Assembly (NCBI GenBank): GCA_934351765.1
Contig: CAKRJM010000130.1
Location: 1 to 6,038 of the forward strand
Source of the DNA: an uncultured Lachnospiraceae bacterium
GTDB lineage: Bacteria > Bacillota > Clostridia > Lachnospirales > Lachnospiraceae
Reading direction: 5' to 3'
DNA length: 6,038 nt
Positions 1-5,732 of this stretch are shown in pieces. Each line of letters begins with the position of its first letter. Position 1 is the first letter of the stretch. The position numbers were made by a program, and so were the translations under genes. The notes under the pieces are model-generated. The model saw only the letters and a program-made list of their open reading frames with translations. It made no database searches and was not told where the DNA came from.

Positions 1-2
1 GT

Positions 3-1424
3 GCGGAGATCTGTGAGGATGTCTGGGTGCCTAATCCTCCCAGCAACCGTCATGCCCTGGCGGGGGCAACACTGATCGTCAATGCTTCGGCCAGTGATGA
101 AAACACCGGAAAGGATTTGTATCGGAGAAGTCTGGTGGAAAATCAGTCGGCCAGACTGGTCTGCGGTTATATATATGCGGACGCCGGAGAGGGGGAATCT
201 ACCACAGATCTGGTGTTTGCCGGTCATAACCTGATCTGCGAGAACGGGACGCTTTTAAGGGAATCAGAGCGGTTTACCACGGGACTCATTACCGCCGATC
301 TGGATCTGGAGCGGCTGCGCAATGAGCGGAGAAGAATGACAACTTTTGGGCCTTTGGATTCTGAAGGCTATCAGAGGGTGGCCTTTACCGTGAGAAAAGC
401 ACCGCTTTCTCTGGAACGGTTTGTAGATCCCGCCCCCTTTGTACCGGGAAACAAGGCAGACCGGGACCGTCGGTGTGAGGAGATTTTACTGATCCAGGCC
501 ATGGGATTAAAGAAACGGCTTGCCCATACAGGCTGCAAAAATGCGGTGGTCGGAATTTCCGGCGGGCTGGATTCTACCCTGGCGTTATTGGTAACAGCAA
601 GAGCGTTCGACCTTCTTTCGCTGGAGAGAACCTGCATTACGGCTGTGACTATGCCTTGCTTTGGAACCACAGACCGAACGTATACGAATGCCTGCGAGCT
701 GACCAGGATCCTGGGAGCAAATCTGAAGGAGGTCGATATCCGTGCGGCGGTGAACCAGCATTTTGCGGACATCGGTCATGATCCGGCAGATCATTCGGTG
801 ACCTATGAAAACAGCCAGGCGAGAGAACGCACCCAGGTTCTTATGGACATTGCCAATAAGGGCGGCGGCATGGTCATCGGAACAGGTGATATGTCGGAGC
901 TGGCACTGGGCTGGGCAACCTACAACGGCGATCATATGTCCATGTACGGAGTCAATGCTTCCGTACCGAAGACGCTGGTGCGCCATCTGGTCCGCTATTA
1001 TGCGGAAACCTGCGGAAATGAGCGGCTGGCGGCGATCCTGTATGACATTCTCGATACGCCGGTGAGTCCGGAGCTTCTTCCGCCGGAGGAGGGAAAGATC
1101 TCTCAGAAAACAGAGGATATTGTGGGGCCTTATGAGCTTCATGATTTCTTCTTATACTATATTCTTCGCTTTGGTTATCACCCGGCGAAGATCTATCGTC
1201 TGGCGAAAAAGGCGTTTGACGGCGTTTACGGGAACGAGACGATTTTAAAGTGGCTGAAAACATTTTACCGCCGGTATTTTTCGCAGCAGTTCAAGCGCTC
1301 CTGTCTTCCGGATGGACCGAAGGTGGGAAGCGTTGCGGTATCACCCAGGGGCGATCTGCGTATGCCCAGCGATGCCTGTGCCGGACTGTGGCTTTCTGAG
1401 GTGGAGGCGCTGGAGGCGGAATAA
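3..1424 (+). CDS. nadE: Glutamine-dependent NAD+ synthetase, 3' part (5' end outside window)
   Basis: The enzyme makes NAD+ from nicotinic acid adenine dinucleotide, ATP and ammonia in the cytoplasm, drawing ammonia from glutamine through an N-terminal nitrilase-fold amidase. The reading frame is open from base 3. It begins A-E-I-C-E-D-V-W, so the glutaminase active-site cysteine is the fourth visible codon (12-14) and the gene is cut by the window edge; the GTG at 27 is an internal valine, not a start. In visible numbering (473 residues), the rest of the amidase domain runs to about residue 135. The synthetase domain follows, with the ATP-pyrophosphatase loop SGGLDS at 186-191 (bases 558-575) and the GTGDMSE motif at 293-299. 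The C-terminal part has the motif MYGVNASVPKTL and the segment PEEGKISQKTEDIVGPYEL. Family members run about 640-680 residues, so roughly the first quarter is missing. No frameshift is seen. A four-cysteine protein gene follows after 90 bp on the same strand. Confidence 0.95.
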   Translation, partial: AEICEDVWVPNPPSNRHALAGATLIVNASASDENTGKDLYRRSLVENQSARLVCGYIYADAGEGESTTDLVFAGHNLICENGTLLRESERFTTGLITADLDLERLRNERRRMTTFGPLDSEGYQRVAFTVRKAPLSLERFVDPAPFVPGNKADRDRRCEEILLIQAMGLKKRLAHTGCKNAVVGISGGLDSTLALLVTARAFDLLSLERTCITAVTMPCFGTTDRTYTNACELTRILGANLKEVDIRAAVNQHFADIGHDPADHSVTYENSQARERTQVLMDIANKGGGMVIGTGDMSELALGWATYNGDHMSMYGVNASVPKTLVRHLVRYYAETCGNERLAAILYDILDTPVSPELLPPEEGKISQKTEDIVGPYELHDFFLYYILRFGYHPAKIYRLAKKAFDGVYGNETILKWLKTFYRRYFSQQFKRSCLPDGPKVGSVAVSPRGDLRMPSDACAGLWLSEVEALEAE

Positions 1425-1500
1425 CCGCAGCAGGCGGGGAGCCTGATCTGGCAGCAGCTCACGGAAGCCGGAGTGTGAAGACCGGAAGCATTCTGAGTAA

Positions 1501-1507
1501 AAGGAGG
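1501..1507 (+). promoter_or_regulatory. Strong ribosome binding site fixing a GTG start
   Basis: AAGGAGG lies 7 nt before the GTG at 1515. It selects this non-ATG start for the small cysteine protein; a start at a later ATG would remove the N-terminal CxxC pair. Confidence 0.8.
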
Positions 1508-1514
1508 AAGTATC

Positions 1515-1697
1515 GTGGCGCAGACTGGCGGCTGTGAATACTGTGTCAATTATACCTACGATGAGGAGTACGGATATTATATCTGCGATGCCGATCTGGA
1601 TGAGGATGAGATGGAGCGGTTCCTGCGCAGCAGTTTGACAGACTGTCCGTATTTTCAGCTTTATGATGAGTACAAGATAGTAAGAAAACAAATGTAA
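1515..1697 (+). CDS. Small four-cysteine acidic protein, DUF6472-like
   Basis: This is a 60-residue cytoplasmic protein with no signal peptide or membrane segment and no known function. Cysteines sit at 7, 10, 24 and 44 (CxxC, then two single Cys), a spacing suited to binding one zinc ion or an Fe-S centre, though that is inference. The middle is very acidic and tyrosine-rich (Y-D-E-E-Y-G-Y-Y around 15-22, L-D-E-D-E-M-E at 28-34). The end reads [17 protein letters not shown], a basic tail. I recall this pattern from short clostridial proteins called DUF6472, but the family name is from memory. The GTG start is supported by AAGGAGG 7 nt upstream. The gene lies 90 bp after nadE and 25 bp before upp, so it is probably co-transcribed with upp. 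Confidence 0.75.
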   Translation: MAQTGGCEYCVNYTYDEEYGYYICDADLDEDEMERFLRSSLTDCPYFQLYDEYKIVRKQM

Positions 1698-1722
1698 AAA
1701 TCAACCAACAGGAGGAAAAACA

Positions 1723-2370
1723 ATGGGAAGCATTCTTGAAACAGAAAACGTACACATTATGGATCATCCGCTGATCCAGCATAAGATCAGTATGTTAAGA
1801 GATAAGAATACCGGAACGAATGAATTCCGGAAGCTGGTGGAGGAAATCGGTGTTCTCATGGGCTATGAGGCGTTTCGTGATCTGCCGATGGAGGATGTTC
1901 CGGTGGAGACTCCTATTGAATCGTGTATGACCCCTATGATTGCCGGGAAGAAGCTGGCTGTTGTGCCGATCCTTCGTGCCGGTCTTGGTATGGTAGAAGG
2001 AATTCTGACGCTGGTTCCCTCCGCAAAGGTTGGACACGTTGGCCTGTATCGCGATCCGGAAACCCATGAACCCAAGGAATATTACTGCAAGCTGCCGGAA
2101 TCCATCGATCAGAGACTGGCACTGGTGGTTGATCCCATGCTGGCAACCGGCGGTTCCGCAGAGGCAGCCATCGATTTCATCAAGGCAAGAGGCGGAAAGC
2201 AGATCAAATTTCTCTGCATCATCGCTGCACCGGAGGGTCTGGAGCGTCTTCATAAGGCACACCCCGATGTGGAGATCTACTGCGGACACCTGGATCGGGA
2301 ACTGAACGAAAATGCGTACATCTGCCCCGGACTGGGCGATGCCGGTGACCGGATCTTCGGTACAAAATAA
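1723..2370 (+). CDS. upp: Uracil phosphoribosyltransferase
   Basis: The enzyme converts uracil and PRPP to UMP plus pyrophosphate, the main step of uracil salvage, in the cytoplasm. The 215-residue product is close to the usual length of about 208. Family landmarks are all present: the N-terminal [18 protein letters not shown] at 15-32, PILRAGLGM at 82-90, the PRPP-binding loop [11 protein letters not shown] at 136-146, and the C-terminal uracil-binding signature [16 protein letters not shown] at 199-214. The ATG start has AGGAGG (1710-1715) with a 7-nt spacer. The N-terminus is a few residues longer than typical, and the ATG at codon 13 (MDHP) has no comparable ribosome site. Only 25 bp separate it from the preceding gene, with no room for a PyrR attenuator, so uracil-responsive control at this spot is not evident. 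The gene appears intact and functional. Confidence 0.97.
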   Translation: MGSILETENVHIMDHPLIQHKISMLRDKNTGTNEFRKLVEEIGVLMGYEAFRDLPMEDVPVETPIESCMTPMIAGKKLAVVPILRAGLGMVEGILTLVPSAKVGHVGLYRDPETHEPKEYYCKLPESIDQRLALVVDPMLATGGSAEAAIDFIKARGGKQIKFLCIIAAPEGLERLHKAHPDVEIYCGHLDRELNENAYICPGLGDAGDRIFGTK

Positions 2371-2394
2371 CAGCCGGGAAAAGGAGCGAAAACA

Positions 2395-3267
2395 ATGTTC
2401 GGAGAGTGTCATGGACATATCTTCATGAACGGAAGAAATTATAAAGAGGCTGCAGACCTTCATCGGAGCGGTGTAAGCCGGAAGGATGTGGAAGAGACGC
2501 TGGCGGCATACCGGGCGGCGGGGATCACCTTTTTCCGTGAGGGCGGTGATCCCTTTGGGGTCTGTGCCTATGCGGCGGAGATCGCCGGGGATTACGGTAT
2601 CGATTACCGGTCCCCGGCCTTTGCCATTCATAAAAAGGGGCATTACGGCGGAATTGTCGGTCTGGAATATGAGACGCTTCCGGAGTTTGCGGCGCTGGTA
2701 AAAAGAGCTGCGGCACAGGGCGCTGATTTTATCAAGATCATGTTCTCCGGGATTCTGGATTTTAATGTTTACGGAAAAATTACCGGAACCGGACTTTCTG
2801 AAGAAGAAACGAAGGAGCTGGTCCATATCTGTCATGAGGAGGGCTTTTCGGTCATGGTTCACGTCAACGGCAGGGAGAATGTTCATCATGCCATTGAGAG
2901 TGGCGTGGACAGCGTGGAGCACGGCGCTTATATTACCGACGAGGAGCTTTCCATGATGGCGGAGACGGGAACGGTCTGGACGCCTACCATTTCTCCTGTG
3001 GCAAACCTGCGTGGACTGGGCCGTTTTGACGAGGAGTCTCTCGAACGGATCACTGCCATGCAGATGGAACATATTCGAAAAGCCTTTGCCCTTGGCGTTT
3101 CTGTGGCTCTGGGCAGCGATGCCGGAGCCGTCACCGTCCCCCATGTAAAGGGGCTTATGGACGAGTATCAGTATCTGCTGGCGGCAGCAGACGGACGAAA
3201 GGAATGGCTGGAGCAGGAAATACGGGCGACGGAAGCGCTGGTGAAGGAAAGGTTTCGGAGAAAGTGA
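2395..3267 (+). CDS. Compact amidohydrolase-superfamily metal-dependent hydrolase
   Basis: This is a predicted cytoplasmic hydrolase of amide, cyclic amide or related C-N bonds; the substrate cannot be read from the sequence. The 290-residue protein carries the full metal-centre set in the expected order: HxH at H6 and H8 (ECHGH), a candidate carboxylated lysine K114 in DFIKIM, H156 in VMVHV, H176 in VEHGA, and D242 in GSDAG. This order resembles the imidazolonepropionase/prolidase-like branch with a binuclear centre. Unlike most of that branch (about 380-450 residues), the protein starts only five residues before HxH and ends soon after the last strand, so the flanking beta-sandwich domain is absent. 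The ATG start has AAGGAG (2381-2386) with an 8-nt spacer. The gene lies 24 bp after upp and 9 bp before the sigma-like gene, suggesting one transcript. A scavenging role beside upp is possible but only inferred. Confidence 0.88.
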   Translation: MFGECHGHIFMNGRNYKEAADLHRSGVSRKDVEETLAAYRAAGITFFREGGDPFGVCAYAAEIAGDYGIDYRSPAFAIHKKGHYGGIVGLEYETLPEFAALVKRAAAQGADFIKIMFSGILDFNVYGKITGTGLSEEETKELVHICHEEGFSVMVHVNGRENVHHAIESGVDSVEHGAYITDEELSMMAETGTVWTPTISPVANLRGLGRFDEESLERITAMQMEHIRKAFALGVSVALGSDAGAVTVPHVKGLMDEYQYLLAAADGRKEWLEQEIRATEALVKERFRRK

Positions 3268-3276
3268 GGCAGAATT

Positions 3277-4107
3277 ATGGATAATCAGGAACAGTTTAAG
3301 GAGGCCCTCGGAATGCTTCTGGCGGCGGCGAAGGAGCATGGCGGCGTGGTGCCGGAGGAGCTGCTTTCCCGGACCTTTTCGGAGTGGCAGTTCACCGAGG
3401 AACAGAAAAATCTGATCTACAGCTATCTGGAACTGAATCAGATCCGGGTCGAGGGGCATGAAGCGGATGCAGAGAGCCTTTCTTATCTGAAGGGCGCAGA
3501 CGCGCAGGAGAAAAAGTCGGAGAAGAAACCGGCGGGAAAGAAGCTGACCGGCGAGGATTCCAAGTGCTATAAGATGTATCTGGAGGAACTGGCGGAGGTG
3601 GAAGCTCTGGAGGAAGCCGAGTCGGAGCATCTCCTGGAGCTGGCGCTGGCGGGCGATAAGGCGGCCAGAAACCGGCTGACGGAGGGACATCTGGGCCGCG
3701 TGGTGGAGCTGGCAAGGGAATACGCCGGACAGGGCGTGCTCATGGCGGATCTGATCCAGGAGGGCAACATGGCGCTTCTCATGGCCATGGAAACCTTTAC
3801 AGGCGGCGAGTTCGGGCTTCATCTCACAAAAGAAATCTGCAGCGCCCTGGACGCGGCCGTGGCTGAGCAGAACGGACAGGAAAACACCGGAAACTACCTG
3901 GCTTCCCAGGCCAATGCCATGATGAAGGCAACCGAGGAGCTGGTGGAAGAGCTGGGACGCGAAGCGACGCTTTCCGAAGTGGCAGAGCGCATGAAGCTGA
4001 GCGAAGAAATGACAAGAGACATTATGAAAATATCCATGGACGCCCTTTCGGTTGTGGAAGCAAACGGAGGCGGAGAGACCTTTGGAGAAGAAGGAGGAGC
4101 CAGGTAG
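3277..4107 (+). CDS. Sigma-70-like protein lacking region 4
   Basis: This 276-residue protein is built from housekeeping sigma-factor parts. Residues 5-58 resemble region 1.1 (helical, ending in YSYLELNQIRVEG). A charged Lys/Glu linker spans about 62-95. Region 1.2 follows (DSKCYKMYLEELAEVEAL, 94-111). Regions 2.1-2.2, the core-RNA-polymerase contact, are clear at 128-173, including DLIQEGNMALLMAMETF. The stretch that should be regions 2.3-2.4 (about 174-198) lacks the FSTYATWWIRQAI-type aromatics needed for -10 recognition and melting. Region 3 returns at about 216-262 (EELGREATLSEVAERMKLS). The protein then ends in a short Gly/Glu tail with no region 4, so it cannot read a -35 box in the usual way. 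It may bind core polymerase as a modulator, or be a specialised or degenerate sigma; the function is inference. The start overlaps a short leader 9 bp after the amidohydrolase stop; a weak GAGG (3266-3269) overlapping that stop may serve as ribosome site. Confidence 0.8.
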   Translation: MDNQEQFKEALGMLLAAAKEHGGVVPEELLSRTFSEWQFTEEQKNLIYSYLELNQIRVEGHEADAESLSYLKGADAQEKKSEKKPAGKKLTGEDSKCYKMYLEELAEVEALEEAESEHLLELALAGDKAARNRLTEGHLGRVVELAREYAGQGVLMADLIQEGNMALLMAMETFTGGEFGLHLTKEICSALDAAVAEQNGQENTGNYLASQANAMMKATEELVEELGREATLSEVAERMKLSEEMTRDIMKISMDALSVVEANGGGETFGEEGGAR

Positions 4108-4114
4108 GCTCCTC
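4094..4114. terminator. GC-rich hairpin between convergent genes, possible weak terminator
   Basis: There is a perfect 8-bp inverted repeat, GAGGAGCC (4094-4101) and GGCTCCTC (4107-4114), with a 5-nt loop. It spans the stop codon of the sigma-like gene and lies 12 bp from the hipA stop. Neither side has a classical T run: on the + strand it is followed by TGAAAAATC, and on the - strand by CTTCTTCTCC, which is moderately pyrimidine-rich. It could end transcription from either side imperfectly, or only protect 3' ends. Confidence 0.4.
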
Positions 4115-4126
4115 TGAAAAATCAAG

Positions 4127-5398
4127 TTATAAATGAGAATATCCGCCATGTTGTAATATTTGTTCTTTAATAGCTTTTGCGTTCGGATATCCACTTTCGG
4201 AAAGCTGGACAGAGATTTCGTCCAATGCATTTTCAAAGCCATCGACCAGCGTATCGAAGCGCTTTAAAGCAAGTTTTTTACTCAAACCGGCTTCGGAAGC
4301 AGCTTCGGCAAAATGGGTTCTTGTAATATGATCAATTGTTTTTTCACCGCCGATACTTATGGCCATTTCTCTGCTGTTTCCAGGATAAATAACGGTGCTG
4401 ATGATATCATACGCTGGTGCAAGCCGGATATGTCTTAAATTTTCGGAATAGAGCAGAGAAAGATTTTTGATATGATTATCGGTGTTGCCAATTAAGTAAT
4501 CATATATCAGAATATCCCATAGTTTTAACTGATCGGTTATTGGATCTGCGGCATAATTTCGTAATATATGAAAAATCCGTGGAAGATAATGATGATTACC
4601 GTTTTCATATTTTTCGTAGGCGGGGATTCCCAGCGCCTGCGCAAAATCCTCCTGATGGAGACGAAACGGGCGGATTAAATCACGGATATAGGTTGGATCT
4701 TTTGGCAGGATGCGGTCATATCGTTTTGTGGCAAATAAAATTTCATCATCGTTTGCATTGCCTGTATTGATGATAAAACTCTCCGGAATGGAGATCCCCA
4801 GTTTTGATGCTGTGAAAAGGGAAAGCTGTTCATTTGTCACAATACCGGAGAGACGCACATGACTTTGCTTAACAATATGAGTACTTGGTGCATTTCCTTT
4901 CGGCTTAAACCATATGTTTCGATCATAATCATAATACAATCCCACTTTTCCGGATGCGCCTGTCAAAGAAAGATGGGCGGTTGTTACCAGTTCAGTTGAT
5001 TTACTGACACCTTCTTTTGCCAGTGCTTTTACATCATCAATTGAAAGCGGTTCATAATCCCCAGTATCATACCGGGTGGCCGAAATGCGGAGTGCTCCCA
5101 GGCATTCAGAGCCTAACACGGACAGAATGGTTAGATAGTCTTCTTCCGATACGTGAATCCAATTGGCTACGGATTTTCGGGCAAATCCTTCCGGGAGCAA
5201 TCCTTCAAAAAAATTTTTGGTTGTTTCCGCAGAAAAAGGAAGTTCGGAAATCGGCAGACTGATAGAAATTGGCGGATAACCGCCTGCAAGATATTCTGGT
5301 GCATAGGAAAATTGAGCATCTTGGGGGGATTTGCCGATGATTGAGCCAACGTATGTCTGTACTCCGGCGATTTCTATCCAGACATGTAAGTTTTTCAT
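4127..5398 (-). CDS. hipA: HipA-family serine/threonine kinase toxin
   Basis: This is the toxin of a type II toxin-antitoxin pair. In E. coli, HipA phosphorylates glutamyl-tRNA synthetase (GltX) and causes growth arrest and persistence; the target here is unknown. The 423-residue product is near the E. coli length (about 440). The N-terminal subdomain (1-105) has the FFEGLLPEGFAR signature at 63-74. The kinase core has the flexible-loop motif SLTGASGK at 144-151 (S144 aligns with the autophosphorylated S150 of E. coli), a likely ATP-binding lysine K177 in STHIVKQ, KRYDR at 225-229, HQEDFAQALG at 248-257, the catalytic loop GNTDNHIKN at 304-312 with D307 as general base, and the metal-binding aspartate D331 in APAYDII. 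All catalytic positions look intact. The ATG overlaps the hipB stop as ATGA, with GAGGTGAG (5404-5411) upstream. The gene is convergent with the sigma-like gene and clearly more AT-rich than it. Confidence 0.94.
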   Translation of the reverse strand: MKNLHVWIEIAGVQTYVGSIIGKSPQDAQFSYAPEYLAGGYPPISISLPISELPFSAETTKNFFEGLLPEGFARKSVANWIHVSEEDYLTILSVLGSECLGALRISATRYDTGDYEPLSIDDVKALAKEGVSKSTELVTTAHLSLTGASGKVGLYYDYDRNIWFKPKGNAPSTHIVKQSHVRLSGIVTNEQLSLFTASKLGISIPESFIINTGNANDDEILFATKRYDRILPKDPTYIRDLIRPFRLHQEDFAQALGIPAYEKYENGNHHYLPRIFHILRNYAADPITDQLKLWDILIYDYLIGNTDNHIKNLSLLYSENLRHIRLAPAYDIISTVIYPGNSREMAISIGGEKTIDHITRTHFAEAASEAGLSKKLALKRFDTLVDGFENALDEISVQLSESGYPNAKAIKEQILQHGGYSHL

Positions 5399-5616
5399 TT
5401 AATCTCACCTCGATTATTGATCTCTAAATCTAATCCCAATAGCTGGAGCAGAAATAATGATTTTCCAAGTTCTGCGGTTTCTTTTCCGTTTTCAAGATTT
5501 GATATGAAACTGGTGCTGAACCCGGTGTATTCAGATAATTGAGCCTGTGTATAGCCCAGCTTTTTTCGTTTACTGCGGATCGCAGCTCCAAATTCAAATG
5601 TAGATGTTATTTTCAT
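5395..5616 (-). CDS. hipB: HipB-type Xre-family antitoxin and repressor
   Basis: This 73-residue DNA-binding antitoxin is expected to neutralise HipA by forming a complex and to repress its own operon. It is nearly all one Xre/Cro helix-turn-helix domain: FGAAIRSKRKKLGYTQAQL (9-27) leads into the recognition part TGFSTSFISNLENGKETAELG (31-51), then a hydrophobic dimer segment SLFLLQLLGLDLEI (53-66). The ENGKETAELGKSL pattern is characteristic of HipB antitoxins. I chose the ATG at 5614-5616 because GAGG (5626-5629) sits 9 nt before it. An in-frame ATG 15 bp further up (5629-5631) has no ribosome site. The frame stays open to about 6021, but that extension runs through the promoter and operators and is not coding. 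The last codon overlaps the hipA start (ATGA), giving translational coupling. Confidence 0.93.
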   Translation of the reverse strand: MKITSTFEFGAAIRSKRKKLGYTQAQLSEYTGFSTSFISNLENGKETAELGKSLFLLQLLGLDLEINNRGEIK

Positions 5617-5635
5617 CGAAAAATACCTCATAAAT

Positions 5636-5651
5636 TCAGTCGAACGACAAT
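5636..5651. promoter_or_regulatory. HipB operator O3 (before hipB)
   Basis: TCAGTCGAACGACAAT contains the palindrome GTCGAACGAC (5639-5648), perfect apart from the central AA. Its core CGAACGAC is identical to that of O1. Its centre is exactly 38 bp from that of O2, and it lies 20 bp upstream of the hipB start codon within the leader. Confidence 0.7.
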
Positions 5652-5673
5652 CATGTGATGTTATGTTAAAAAT

Positions 5674-5689
5674 ATAGCCGAGCGGACAT
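5674..5689. promoter_or_regulatory. HipB operator O2 (early leader)
   Basis: ATAGCCGAGCGGACAT carries a CCGNNCGG palindromic core. Its left half shares an 11-nt direct repeat, AATATAGCCGA, with O1 (5671-5681 and 5709-5719). Its centre is exactly 38 bp from the O1 centre, just downstream of the predicted transcription start. Confidence 0.72.
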
Positions 5690-5703
5690 ATTTTTATGAC
5701 ATG

Positions 5704-5732
5704 ATTATAATATAGCCGAACGACTATGTCAA
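5704..5732 (-). promoter_or_regulatory. Consensus housekeeping-sigma promoter of hipBA
   Basis: On the - strand there is TTGACA (5732-5727), a 17-bp spacer, and TATAAT (5709-5704), both hexamers matching consensus exactly. The predicted start is near 5697, giving an mRNA leader of about 80 nt before hipB. Such a strong promoter implies tight repression, which the operator inside the spacer would provide. Confidence 0.88.
5712..5727. promoter_or_regulatory. HipB operator O1 (in the promoter spacer)
   Basis: ATAGCCGAACGACTAT is an imperfect palindrome: ATAG/CTAT outer arms and CG/CG inner arms match, with mismatches at positions 5/12 and the central AA. It fills the spacer between the -35 and -10 boxes and touches the last base of the -35, so bound repressor would block polymerase. 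Assignment to HipB is inference from position and family behaviour. Confidence 0.78.

Noticed and set aside
27..29. GTG as the start of the NAD synthetase gene
   Set aside because: The frame is open upstream to base 3 and encodes the conserved AEICEDVW motif with the catalytic cysteine, so this GTG is an internal valine codon of a gene that begins outside the window.
585..1263. Several open frames of 86-185 codons overlapping nadE on both strands
   Set aside because: They are shadows of the well-supported nadE frame and have no ribosome sites or recognisable motifs.
1425..1514. Gap between nadE and the small cysteine gene as a terminator or riboswitch
   Set aside because: I found no stable stem followed by a T run and no recognisable riboswitch core in these 90 bases; only the ribosome site at its end is supported.
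1795..4242. An 815-codon open frame on the - strand
   Set aside because: It lies antisense across upp, the amidohydrolase and the sigma-like gene, all of which have clear family motifs and ribosome sites. Its translation is low-complexity-like (many His, Arg, Ser, Leu, Phe) with no domain I recognise, and it arises from the third-position composition of the real genes.
5649..5706. Inverted repeat AATCATGT (5649-5656) and ACATGATT (5699-5706) around O2
   Set aside because: The right arm overlaps the -10 box, upstream of the predicted transcription start, so it cannot pair in the mRNA. At 8 bp with a 42-bp gap in AT-rich DNA it may be chance.
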